DNA of 64,000 bases from Caballeronia sordidicola. GTDB lineage: Bacteria > Pseudomonadota > Gammaproteobacteria > Burkholderiales > Burkholderiaceae. A program made the position numbers and the translations under genes. How positions within the stretch are numbered: the first letter of the stretch is position 1; the number at the start of each line of letters is the position of its first letter. The stretch covers positions 1 to 64,000 of the forward strand of contig NZ_JNFG01000198.1 of assembly GCF_000729995.1 (NCBI RefSeq). The letters run 5' to 3'. The notes beneath the pieces are model-generated. The model saw only the letters and a list, made by a program, of their open reading frames with translations, had not been told where the DNA came from and did not search any database. Of the stretch, positions 8,773 to 17,788 are shown piece after piece.

Positions 8773-9274
8773 CCGCCGGCAGTGCAGGCTTTGTTGGCAG
8801 GCGACATCATATCGGAACGTATATTTGCGTAGAAAATTCACACGCTGGCTCAAATAATTAAGTACGATCGCGCAACCGTGGTGAAGTTGACGAGATCGAA
8901 CATTCGATGGGTACCAATGGATACTTATTACAAAGTCTAACTTGCAAAAAACCTTGAACCCATGGCGAACGAAAATACCTACCCATGTTTCGTTTATGCC
9001 TTAAGCGCATGCAATCGGTTGAGATTATTTTTCGGAAGAAATCGGTTCGGTAAGTATGACGAATTTATCCTGTCCTCTCCGCATGAAACTTGAGGCTAGA
9101 AGATTGCGCGGGACGAAGCGGGCCAAACTTTGCGACCTAACGGAGATAGGTCACTTACAGCGGAACGTCTTAGCGTGTCTATTTTTCTATGCTCCCTCAG
9201 ATACTTCAACATGAGACATACTACATTTGCAAATCGCCACTCAATCCCAAGAAACGCCCAATGGAGAAAGCTCG
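8773..9274. other. Intergenic region upstream of the methyltransferase
   Basis: About 500 AT-richer bases between the IS and the methyltransferase. I see no coding signal and no clear repeats; it presumably holds the methyltransferase promoter. Confidence 0.45.
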
Positions 9275-10063
9275 ATGACTGAGGAATGGTCTGCCGATCG
9301 GATTCAAGATGCAACTTACAGAGCCAAGTTTCTAGATGTACCGAAGATAATTGCTGATTGGACGAGCGAGGCTGGGGGGATAGCAGGCAAAGACGTGCTC
9401 GACTTCGGCTGCGGTGAGGGCACTATGGCAGTCGCGATGGCCGTGGATCAAAACGCTCACCGCGTTGTCGGTGTAGACGTTCATCGAGAAATCGAATCGG
9501 CCTTACCGCTTGCGCAATCCCAACTTGGACTTCGACGTTTGCCAGATAACCTCCAGATTGAGATGGTGGACCCGAGCGCGTCGCTCGAAAAATTCGGGTC
9601 GTTCGATGTGATCTATAGTTGGTCAGTCTTCGAGCACATTCAACAAGATTTGCTGCTCGATTGCCTAGCCAAAATGAAGCGAGTCTTACGACCCCAAGGT
9701 GTGATGTTCCTCCAGACCACCCCCTTGTTTTATTCAGCTTATGGTTCGCACCTGGAACCATGGATACCGGTTCCGTGGGCTCATCTATCGATGCAGCAGA
9801 ATCTTTACTACGCTGAACTAAGAAAACGTACAAGCAATCAGGAGGAGTACGAGTCACTTCTTAGGACATACGAAACGCTCAACCGCGCCACGGATTGGCA
9901 GATTATTCGGGCCGCGAAAGCCGCAGGTTTCGAGATCACTCGAGAGCATCGAACTTACGATGATTTTCCAATCCCCGATGAAGTTCGTGAAATTTATAAA
10001 GAAGAGGCGCTGCGTACTAATCAGCTCGTCTTCCTTGCGAAACACGCGACCGAGCAAGTATAG
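9275..10063 (+). CDS. Class I SAM-dependent methyltransferase
   Basis: A 262-residue soluble methyltransferase of the UbiE/Methyltransf_11 type. The SAM-binding glycine motif VLDFGCGEGTM lies near residue 48, an acidic residue in VVGVD ends the second strand, and SFDVIYSWSVFEHI forms motif II. The remaining helices suit a small-molecule or sugar acceptor, but the substrate cannot be told. I place the start at 9275 (MTEEW) because GGAG lies 8 bases upstream; an in-frame ATG at 9227 has no such site. It is separated from the minus-strand LPS locus by a repeat region and could methylate a sugar of that polysaccharide; this is inference from location. Confidence 0.85.
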   Translation: MTEEWSADRIQDATYRAKFLDVPKIIADWTSEAGGIAGKDVLDFGCGEGTMAVAMAVDQNAHRVVGVDVHREIESALPLAQSQLGLRRLPDNLQIEMVDPSASLEKFGSFDVIYSWSVFEHIQQDLLLDCLAKMKRVLRPQGVMFLQTTPLFYSAYGSHLEPWIPVPWAHLSMQQNLYYAELRKRTSNQEEYESLLRTYETLNRATDWQIIRAAKAAGFEITREHRTYDDFPIPDEVREIYKEEALRTNQLVFLAKHATEQV

Positions 10064-10420
10064 GCAGCGAGGAGGATCGTGCGTGTTGGCAGCTCTCAGG
10101 GGAGTTTCCGATATGTTTCGCCCAACATTCGGATCTTTTGCTCCGCAAGTCCGTCTCGATTCTGTTCGGTCCCTCGGACTCAGCTACTTCTCGCGCGATC
10201 ACCGCTCGAACAGCCAGTCGAGCCGTGATCGCCGAAGGACCCGTTTGACGGTGTCAACAAATGATAGGCGATCCTTCAGGGGGCTAGGCGAAACCCTCGC
10301 TCTAGCTCTAGCTCTAGCTCTAGCTCTAGCTCTAGCTCTAGCTCAACACCACAGAAACCTTGGTACTCGCGTGATGCGCGATCCCTAGCCGCCCATGCCC
10401 GAGCCACCTGCACCTAACAA
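10064..10420. other. Intergenic region between methyltransferase and pyruvyltransferase
   Basis: The 357 bases between two convergent genes contain the hexanucleotide array at 10299-10344. Nothing else is recognised, and no good terminator hairpin is seen for either gene. Confidence 0.5.
10299..10344 (+). repeat. GCTCTA hexanucleotide tandem repeat
   Basis: Seven perfect copies of GCTCTA followed by GCTC. Every junction creates CTAG, a tetranucleotide usually scarce in proteobacterial genomes. The array lies outside recognised genes, between two convergent stops, so length change by slippage should be neutral for coding. Confidence 0.95.
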
Positions 10421-12022
10421 TTAGTCAGCCCTTCGTTGTGAGTACTCTCGAAACCGCTCCGTTAATTTCGTCCAACTGCTTTTCAGCGCGGCGTCCCGCT
10501 CCTGTGCGAGGTTCGCAATAGACGATTGCGCCTCTGCAAGTGCCACCTCCGTCTCGGTCAATTTGACCTTCGTTTGCTCGATTTCGCCTGCGCGCGCCGT
10601 GAGGTCTGCCCGCGCCTCCTCTAACCCCGCGTGGGTTTTCGTCAATTGATCGCGTAGTTGGCTCGTCTCGTCGCCACGCTCGCGCGCAAGTGCCTGCGTA
10701 CTATCAAGTGCGTTTTGAGTGATTGCGAGCCGCTCTGTTAATAGGGCAATCTCATGACCGCGTTCAACGGCAAGCGCTTGTGCCACTCCAAGCGCGAGAT
10801 CTGTTCGATCAAGCCGTTCAGACAATTGGGCGATCTCGTGACCACGTTCGATGGCGAGTTTCTGCGCCACCTTAAGTGCGAGATCCGTCCGGTCAAGCTT
10901 TTCAGACAACGCGGACAGCCCAGGGGGCCGGCTCTCCGGATCGGCAACAGACATTACGCCGCTATATCGCACCTCGGGATCTTCCAGCGCCTTTCCAACC
11001 AAGTCCACATATTCCCGCATGGTCGCGCGTTTGTGGGCAGCCAGCGCCTCATTCCTCGGTACAACGTTTTTTATCGCCTCGTCGAATACCGCGACAACCA
11101 CATCCAGCGGCGTACCGACCTTGACGATATCGGCCAAAAAGCCCGCAGACGTCATGCCTCGTTGATCGTGAGAAATGGCAATGCCTGGAACGCCAACGGA
11201 TGCTGCTGCGCCTATCCCATGCACTCGCGGTCCAATCACAAGATCAAACTGGCTGTATATATCAAAGTAATCTGCTGAGTCATATGAGTAGTGCACATCC
11301 ATGCCAGGAAACGCATGACTAGCGAGAGCTATTTCGTCAATATAATGAACCACAATGGAAAACTTGAATCGGGATCCATAACCGCTGATAATCTGACGAA
11401 ATATCTCTATTTGAAAATCATAAGCTTCGGATGATAAGCTTCCCCAAAATACCGAATCGTTTCGTGATGCTTGATAAATAAGAGCAATATTATCGACGGC
11501 GGTAATTTTCTTTTCCTTGCCGGAAGGCGCCGACAACAAGGCTGGACAAGGTAATTGCCGGGCAGAAAATCCCTGTCCTACAACAGCGTTTAGCGTGTCG
11601 TCCTCACGCACTGTAAAGGCCTTAGCCTTCCCGATTACCTCCCGAAATTCGTCACGGTACAGGTTGAAGCCCCCTCCCACACCCAGGAACATCACAGGTA
11701 AATTGGACTTCAGTATCTGTTGATAGAGGTCAAAGCTGCGGACGTTGCACCATTCGGGCGTTCCCGCGAATACGACCCAGTCGATCGCACCACCGTCGCT
11801 GTCCGGCTTAAATGAGTTGTCGAAAAAACTCGCCGAATCATCAGACAATTCAAGCCCAGGAAATCCGGACCGCAGATCCGGATTTCGATTAAAAATTACA
11901 GGGTTAACGCGGAATTTCGCCAACTCATCAAATATTTTGCGCACGCCCAGCAAGATTATTTCATCGCCAGGATTCCATTGCCGCGTGGTGGAGAAGACGA
12001 TGTTTTTACTTTCTAAATTCAT
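10421..12022 (-). CDS. Polysaccharide pyruvyltransferase with coiled-coil tail
   Basis: Residues 1-345 match the polysaccharide pyruvyltransferase family (CsaB/WcaK type), which adds a pyruvate ketal from phosphoenolpyruvate to a sugar. NPGDEIILLGV near residue 17, FLGVGGGFN near 112 and GPRVHGIGAAASVGVP near 264 (with the conserved RxHG) support this. Residues 372-511 form five consecutive 28-residue repeats, each four heptads (LSE(K/R)LDRTDLAL..., ending ERGHEIA), that should make a long coiled coil. The family is normally about 300-400 residues, so the tail is an addition. It is the last minus-strand gene of the LPS locus. A terminal pyruvyl group could cap the O-chain, with the coiled coil acting as scaffold or spacer (inference). 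Confidence 0.85.
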   Translation of the reverse strand: MNLESKNIVFSTTRQWNPGDEIILLGVRKIFDELAKFRVNPVIFNRNPDLRSGFPGLELSDDSASFFDNSFKPDSDGGAIDWVVFAGTPEWCNVRSFDLYQQILKSNLPVMFLGVGGGFNLYRDEFREVIGKAKAFTVREDDTLNAVVGQGFSARQLPCPALLSAPSGKEKKITAVDNIALIYQASRNDSVFWGSLSSEAYDFQIEIFRQIISGYGSRFKFSIVVHYIDEIALASHAFPGMDVHYSYDSADYFDIYSQFDLVIGPRVHGIGAAASVGVPGIAISHDQRGMTSAGFLADIVKVGTPLDVVVAVFDEAIKNVVPRNEALAAHKRATMREYVDLVGKALEDPEVRYSGVMSVADPESRPPGLSALSEKLDRTDLALKVAQKLAIERGHEIAQLSERLDRTDLALGVAQALAVERGHEIALLTERLAITQNALDSTQALARERGDETSQLRDQLTKTHAGLEEARADLTARAGEIEQTKVKLTETEVALAEAQSSIANLAQERDAALKSSWTKLTERFREYSQRRAD

Positions 12023-12417
12023 AGCAGCTTTGCCTCAAACTTATCAAATGTTTCCGCGGTAAGGTTCTCTGAGCCTTCTGACGGCGTTTAACAAAGTGTA
12101 CTCGGTGGCTACCCGCGTAAGCAAAATGCTCGGCGGTCGGTGATCCGCTCGGGACGAGCAATTAGTCCAATCGGGAACCGTTGTGTCCACCTTGGATGAC
12201 TATTGATTGTCACGTCTCGGGTATCGCGCATTACGGTGTCTGGCGCAATCAACTGAAGCGGTAACGGTCTCGCAAATGCGAAACAAACCGTTGGTGCTAC
12301 TAGTTCCCGTATTGAGGGGTCGTGTGGAAAAAACTGGTATCTACCGTTTGATTCGTTAGATCCACAGATCAATATCCGCTCCACTGCCATCCAGGGGAGC
12401 GGAAACTCCGTCAGCTC
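12023..12417. other. Gap between WbsX-type glycosyltransferase and pyruvyltransferase
   Basis: 395 bases that contain one doubtful small gene (12109-12390, minus). The remainder shows no recognisable signal. The gap means the pyruvyltransferase may have its own promoter. Confidence 0.4.
12109..12390 (-). CDS. Doubtful 93-residue hypothetical protein
   Basis: An open frame of 93 residues on the same strand as its neighbours, beginning MAVERILICGSNESNG 27 bases after the upstream stop. It has a mixed, protein-like composition but no motif I recognise, no membrane segment and no convincing ribosome-binding site. It could be a remnant of a larger LPS-modification gene or a chance frame. Confidence 0.3.
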   Translation of the reverse strand: MAVERILICGSNESNGRYQFFPHDPSIRELVAPTVCFAFARPLPLQLIAPDTVMRDTRDVTINSHPRWTQRFPIGLIARPERITDRRAFCLRG

Positions 12418-15252
12418 TCACCTTCCGCGCAATTTTCCAATAATACCCCTGACAGGAGCCATAAGGCGCCAGGACGTAGATGAGCGAATAGCAGCCACTT
12501 CCGCTCGCAACCGGTCAACCTCGACATGTGCAGCAGCCGCTTCGCGGGCGATTTCCGCTAGTTTTGCTTCAGGATCCGGATCGAGTTCCGCCAGCTCTAC
12601 CCCCGCCTTTTTTAAGGCTGTACGCGTACGCTCAAGTTCACGATGAACATATCCAGTCTGCAACTGGTTCGCCTGCATGATCCGATACGCACCCTCGTCC
12701 TTTTTACGCTGCACCCGCTGCCACTTCAGCAATGCATTTCGTGCTTGAGAGTCATCGCCCAATGCCAGTACGCTTTTTGCGTCTTTAATAGCCTCGCTGG
12801 TTTCCTCTAAGAACCTGCGACCGGACTTTCCATCCGGTTCCAGGTAGGTTCCCTCGCACCATTCATTCCATGAATGCAGGAACACAATCTGCTCGTCCGG
12901 TGAGTATCGGTCGTGCGTGTCCAGGATTGCCTGAGATAACCACTGCTTGTAAGCGTCTCCGCCTGTGTTGACGTGAACCATTGCACCAGATCCATATCGG
13001 GGCGTGTTATCCCAAGGCAACATCACCGTGCGGAAGCGCTTGTACTCGGGAAACGGCCGGCTCATATGGTAATGCGCGAATTTCTCGTAATCTACGATAC
13101 GCCCTCTAAAATCGTCCGCGAGATCGAGCTCCTCATTCCCCAAATTCACCACTTGTTGAGGGACTATGTTCGAGGGAATCTCATAGCTTGCGTCGAATCC
13201 GAGCATCCGCGGGTGGACGGGGTCAGCAACCCAATCGTCAACCATGACAAGGTATATCCCGGGAAAATCGTGCCGTTCCATTTCCGCGCGCCAGATTTCC
13301 GTGGTACCGAGAATATTTGGAAAAAGGTGCGTCTTATAAATAAGCAATACAGGTTTACCGTCAACCTTAACGTAACGCTTATCGCGAAAAACCGGCATTA
13401 GATCCCGGATAAACGCTAAATCGTCGTCATCGGAATGTTCCTGCGCAATAATCACTTCGTTGTTGCCGCCGTCCCAACGCTTACTCCAATTCTCGTTAGC
13501 CCAAAGAAAGAGGAACGGCGCCTCAATGTCTGAATTAATATAATTCTCGACGGGTTTGTACAGAAGCTTCTTGCCGTGGAAATAATAGTAATAGAAGCAA
13601 AATCCAGTGATGCCATGCTCGATAGCCAACCGAACCTGTTCACGCATTGTTTCGAACGAACGCAGATCGTAGTAACCCAATTCACCTGGTATGCGCGGTT
13701 GATAATGTCCCCTGAAAAGGGGTTCGGCTTTTATGACGTTGGTCCATTCGGTGAAACCTGCACCGTGGGCCAGATTATTTTCGGCAATTGGGTGAAACTG
13801 TGGAAGATAGAAAGCAAACGTGCGCGGAACCACTTGGTTCGAACTCTCATCAGCCTTCACTGAGTCGCCAGACTCATCTTCCCGATCGAGCGGAGTTGAC
13901 AAACGCGGGCGAAATCCGGATGCCTGTTCACGCGCGCGCGTCCGGGCCAAGTCGGGCCATACGCCCCCTTCGGGACTCCGACCTACTGATTTGATATGTC
14001 GGCCTTCTTTTTTACCGAAATCGATGAAATGCAAAAGAGGGTTGGTCCCGGATTTTGCAACATCCACATTCATCTTTAAGTAATGCGCTGCATCAAACTC
14101 TGCGCCTGGCGAGTAACCGCGCGCACCGCCGATCGTGACGAAGTGGTCGAGCGGATCTACTCCTTCATTGTCGGCGTCGGGATACTGCACGGTGTACCAC
14201 GCCGGATCAAAGTAGCCCGAAGCGATCACCTGTGCTTTGTCGTGAGCTTGCGCAGCAGCCACTGGAACAGATATAGCTAAGTTACTTTCGGATATTGACT
14301 GACCGTTCGAAACACGCGCAGTGCTGACATTTGCCAAACCAGCCCCTCGCTTCGTCTCCAACATTTTTGCGACATAACTAGTCGCGGCAATGACGTCGTC
14401 AAGTTGCGTCTCTCTCGCCGGACCGTTGAGATTTCGGACAAGTTTTACTTCAGGGGCGTCGCTGGCATAAAAACCGGTGAACGGGGTATATTGGCGGAAC
14501 ACATTCAGACGGCCCAGAAGGACAATGCCTGGCGTACTTGTCGCATTGGCCATGTGCGCCGGACCGCTATCGATACCGACAAAGAAACGGGCGCGGCGGA
14601 TAACTTCGGCAGTCTGCAGAATCGATGTCCGATTGATCAAACTAGTGGACAACCCGTCCAGTGGCGAGGCCACAAGACTTTTCCCTGCCCCGATTTCGAC
14701 TATCGAAAGCTTGAGTTCCGCTTGAATCCATTTGGCAAACCGGACCCAATTTTCCGCAGTCCAATCTTTATCAACGTTGTTCGACTCACGATGGATCACG
14801 CAGTAATCGCGCGGCAGGTCGAGAGAATTGACCGCATCCACGTCCTCGGCTCGAATATACATTTTTGGCTGAGCCGACAGCTTCGGCAACCCTGCTCCAT
14901 ACGAGAAAGCTTCAAGCAGCGCACCGTAATCGAACCACTCGTAGGCATTGACGAACGGGTTTCCGTTTTCCTTGATAAGCGGAATTCTGCAATGCGAACA
15001 AACCCGATAATTCACATGCAAATCGACCACTTTGTCATATGACTCGTGCTTCGTCAGCCTGATCCAGTCCGTGAGGCAATCAACCGTAACTGTTTCGTCG
15101 ACGAACGGATTCTCGTCGATCAGATCACGATATGCATGAAGTACAGCCCAAGAGATATGGGCACGTGGATATTTTTTTCTGAGATAACGAGCAACTGGCT
15201 CGCACGCAATGATATCTCCAATATGTTCCGTCAACCCAATGATTATATTCAT
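12418..15252 (-). CDS. GT9-like / WbsX-type fusion glycosyltransferase
   Basis: A 944-residue multidomain enzyme. Residues 1 to about 300 resemble GT9 heptosyltransferases: MNIIIGLTEHIGDIIACEP at the start and FVGIDSGPAHMANA near 225 are the family's donor-side motifs. Two short repeats follow (about 340-420) of the type FDPAWYTVQYPDA...DPLDHF, often seen in surface-polysaccharide glycosyltransferases. From about 477 to 800 is a WbsX (DUF/GH99-like) domain, with FAFYLPQFHPI, GFTEWTNV and FLFLWANENWSKRWDG. The C-terminus is a short coiled coil ending in a basic, probably membrane-binding stretch. It likely adds sugars, including heptose, to the O-chain or outer core. Linkages cannot be deduced. 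Confidence 0.85.
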   Translation of the reverse strand: MNIIIGLTEHIGDIIACEPVARYLRKKYPRAHISWAVLHAYRDLIDENPFVDETVTVDCLTDWIRLTKHESYDKVVDLHVNYRVCSHCRIPLIKENGNPFVNAYEWFDYGALLEAFSYGAGLPKLSAQPKMYIRAEDVDAVNSLDLPRDYCVIHRESNNVDKDWTAENWVRFAKWIQAELKLSIVEIGAGKSLVASPLDGLSTSLINRTSILQTAEVIRRARFFVGIDSGPAHMANATSTPGIVLLGRLNVFRQYTPFTGFYASDAPEVKLVRNLNGPARETQLDDVIAATSYVAKMLETKRGAGLANVSTARVSNGQSISESNLAISVPVAAAQAHDKAQVIASGYFDPAWYTVQYPDADNEGVDPLDHFVTIGGARGYSPGAEFDAAHYLKMNVDVAKSGTNPLLHFIDFGKKEGRHIKSVGRSPEGGVWPDLARTRAREQASGFRPRLSTPLDREDESGDSVKADESSNQVVPRTFAFYLPQFHPIAENNLAHGAGFTEWTNVIKAEPLFRGHYQPRIPGELGYYDLRSFETMREQVRLAIEHGITGFCFYYYYFHGKKLLYKPVENYINSDIEAPFLFLWANENWSKRWDGGNNEVIIAQEHSDDDDLAFIRDLMPVFRDKRYVKVDGKPVLLIYKTHLFPNILGTTEIWRAEMERHDFPGIYLVMVDDWVADPVHPRMLGFDASYEIPSNIVPQQVVNLGNEELDLADDFRGRIVDYEKFAHYHMSRPFPEYKRFRTVMLPWDNTPRYGSGAMVHVNTGGDAYKQWLSQAILDTHDRYSPDEQIVFLHSWNEWCEGTYLEPDGKSGRRFLEETSEAIKDAKSVLALGDDSQARNALLKWQRVQRKKDEGAYRIMQANQLQTGYVHRELERTRTALKKAGVELAELDPDPEAKLAEIAREAAAAHVEVDRLRAEVAAIRSSTSWRLMAPVRGIIGKLRGR

Positions 15253-15830
15253 CTCTATCTCAGATACTTCTTAGTTAAATAGCAACTACTCCTACGGCAG
15301 CATTGCTATTGATCTAACATGCTGGATCGCGGGAAGCCGAGGAGCACGTTTATGCCGAACGAAGCTGCGAACACTGCGTACTTTGTATCCGTATCCGTTA
15401 CCCATCACTTCCAGTACGAGTCGGCGCCCCGGTAATTTGTGCGCCTCCGGGAAAGAGACTGCAGAACTGAACTTCCATTCACCGGTGACTCTCCGACGGG
15501 TCATTTCCTGAAAGCGAACGGGTTGAATCGGCTTTCGCGACTGAGCACGAGGCGAAGCTTCTTTACCGGTTCGGTCCAATCGCAGGAGGAAAGCCCTCCG
15601 ACAACAAAGGTTTCGACGTCACAATACCTTGGCGCTCTCGTGCATGGGACATCCGTAAAAAATTTAACATACAGTCTACACACCTTAGAAACTGCGGCCA
15701 ACGGGCTTCGCGTGCTTCACGCATTGATAGGCGTCTTACCGGGTCCATCTCCTCGCCGACCTGAAGCCATGAACAACCAACTCTGCGGCGAGCAGAACGA
15801 CTCGCGCGACGCAGAACAGGCAACTCAATC
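15253..15830. other. 578-base gap inside the LPS locus
   Basis: No convincing gene lies between the GT9-like protein and the WbsX-type fusion. Several short frames exist on both strands but none resembles a known protein. It may hold a promoter for the downstream genes or the remains of a lost gene. Confidence 0.4.
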
Positions 15831-17777
15831 TCAAGGACCCACCGGCACCCGGATCGCCGTCAGAAAGCTGTTGAGCGCATCGGAATCGATTGCATACCCA
15901 GTACAAAAGTTGCGCTCCCGAAAAGCCACACACGTGAGCGAGTTACAAGGCGAGCAGTTCACGATCGGGCCGAGAATCAGACTTGGGCTCGACTGCTCCG
16001 CGAAGAACCTCTTCGTGTTGACGTGCTTCGGATGTGTTGATCCGTAGAGGGATATTTGCGGTATATCAAGGATTGCGCCGAAATGCGAGGTCCACGAATC
16101 AACACCGGCAAGCGCATGGCCGAGTGCCAAAATTTCGCGCCATTGCGCGGGCATGAAGTTTTGCAGGATCGCGCCGTCGCAAAAATCAACTGGCATATCG
16201 TCCGCGCCGCCGATCTGAATCAGTTTGAAACCAGCGTCACGCACGTGCTTCGCGAACTCCGCAAGGATGTGGGCCGGGAGCGACTTCAGGCTCCAGCCTC
16301 CGAGCGGATGCACGAATATGACTTCCTGACCGAACGGGCGCACGATCTCAGCAGCAACGCGGCGATGCTCTTCGGTAGTCGATGGTTTTATGTTTGGCAA
16401 AACCGTATCGACCGGCAAGCCAACTTCTTCAAGCATGTATTCAACAAGATTCTGCCCGGTCTCGGACAAGCCGCGCGTGGGATGGCAACGCGCGAGGCGA
16501 GGCGAGGCGTCAGTCCTTTGTGCGACGTATCGATACGATGCAAGCAGTAGCGGATAAGTCTCTTCAGCGGAAGCGACCTGAACCGGCACGGGTTCAATCT
16601 CGAGATCGGGCGCAAAATCCTTCGCCCATGACACGAGCGGTGCGGCAACGTGCATGCGCACCCGGATGCCGAGACTTGCCGCATAACCTGCGACCTGCGT
16701 CGCGAGCACAACGTCGCCGCGATGAAAGGGGCAAACGATCTCGACGCGCCCCGGGTCGTCACAGCTGCCCGAACGCTTGTCGAGCAGCCAGCGCCAGTCG
16801 TGGATGGCCTCCCAAGGCGCCACAGCATCGGTAGGTTCCTCGCGCATCGACCAGGCGGCAGCGGCCGATGTACGAACCATCGGAATACTGTGCTTGCCAA
16901 GACGTAATGAGAGATCGGCAACCGCTATGTTGGTGATGAAGCGTGGGTCGAGCAACTGTCCCATCTCGTCTACAAGCAACGCGCGAGGGCCTCCGAAGAT
17001 GCCCTGCCGAAACGATCTCAGTGGTTCGATCAGCGGGTGGGTGGACAACCCACCGTCCCGGTCGTCCATATGAGCGTCGAGCAAGTCAAAACGCTCGGCC
17101 CGCAAAATTTTTTCGCGGGCCACAGCGTCCAGTGTGTCGGCCGGCACCTCGGCACTTTGCAACTGGCCGCCCGGATTGGCTGTGTGGCAGAGAACCGTCG
17201 CCCGAGAGTCCGAGGTCGCCAGCGCCTTAAACAAGTATTCGAAGCAACGATCCATTGGAACCAGGTCGCGCCCGGCAACCCAAACATAACGTTCTTGTGC
17301 AATTTGGAAGCCCTGCTCCAGCGCGTCGGCAAACCTTAGTTCCTGACGCGAATACGGCACGACGACAAAATGCGTGAGCGGCAAGCGACGACTCCAGGCC
17401 GCACGGTGGTCGCGGATCGCAACCAGGCGCGGCTCTTCGGCGGTTGCATCCACGATCACCATCTCACGCAACACGATACGTTCCGCGACGAGCGCATCGA
17501 TCAGCATAGCGACATTGGGAAACGGAGCAACGCCAACCACGATCAGCGACGAATTCTGCGCAATGCGTGTGACAGATTCCTCCGTTACCGGATGGGTTTC
17601 GTCAAAGCGGCGCTGCGTCGCTCGAATGGCAGCGCGCAGTGCGTCCATCCCTTCCGACTGCACTACAACAGGCGCGGCAACATCGGGAGCCGCCCACGCG
17701 CGCAAGCGGCTGGCGAGTCCTGGCGCCGCGCGCTTCAGGATACGTTTTATTTCTCGCTTGATCGGTGCGTTCACCAC
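15831..17777 (-). CDS. Two-domain glycosyltransferase, degenerate GT-A plus GT9-like
   Basis: A 648-residue protein. Residues about 70-300 look like a GT2/GT-A-type Rossmann domain (SLIVVGVAPFPNVAMLIDAL, then RYVWVAGRDLVPM in place of the usual DxD), probably degenerate. Residues about 335-640 resemble GT9 heptosyltransferases: VEIVCPFHRGDVVLATQ, VHPLGGWSLKSLP, and ALAGVDSWTSHFGAILDIP in place of the usual GxDSGxxH. The C-terminus has several cysteines (NCSPCNSLTC...NFC). A basic N-terminus (KREIKRILKR) may bind the membrane. The gene starts 11 bases after the stop of the preceding gene, so the two are co-transcribed. ADP-heptose is the likely donor, given hldA and hldD in the same cluster. 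Confidence 0.8.
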   Translation of the reverse strand: MVNAPIKREIKRILKRAAPGLASRLRAWAAPDVAAPVVVQSEGMDALRAAIRATQRRFDETHPVTEESVTRIAQNSSLIVVGVAPFPNVAMLIDALVAERIVLREMVIVDATAEEPRLVAIRDHRAAWSRRLPLTHFVVVPYSRQELRFADALEQGFQIAQERYVWVAGRDLVPMDRCFEYLFKALATSDSRATVLCHTANPGGQLQSAEVPADTLDAVAREKILRAERFDLLDAHMDDRDGGLSTHPLIEPLRSFRQGIFGGPRALLVDEMGQLLDPRFITNIAVADLSLRLGKHSIPMVRTSAAAAWSMREEPTDAVAPWEAIHDWRWLLDKRSGSCDDPGRVEIVCPFHRGDVVLATQVAGYAASLGIRVRMHVAAPLVSWAKDFAPDLEIEPVPVQVASAEETYPLLLASYRYVAQRTDASPRLARCHPTRGLSETGQNLVEYMLEEVGLPVDTVLPNIKPSTTEEHRRVAAEIVRPFGQEVIFVHPLGGWSLKSLPAHILAEFAKHVRDAGFKLIQIGGADDMPVDFCDGAILQNFMPAQWREILALGHALAGVDSWTSHFGAILDIPQISLYGSTHPKHVNTKRFFAEQSSPSLILGPIVNCSPCNSLTCVAFRERNFCTGYAIDSDALNSFLTAIRVPVGP

Positions 17778-17788
17778 GATAGAGATTC

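Noticed and set aside
15439..16047. Plus-strand frame across the gap and the end of the GT9-like gene
   Set aside because: Half of it lies antisense to a supported glycosyltransferase and it has no recognisable domain.
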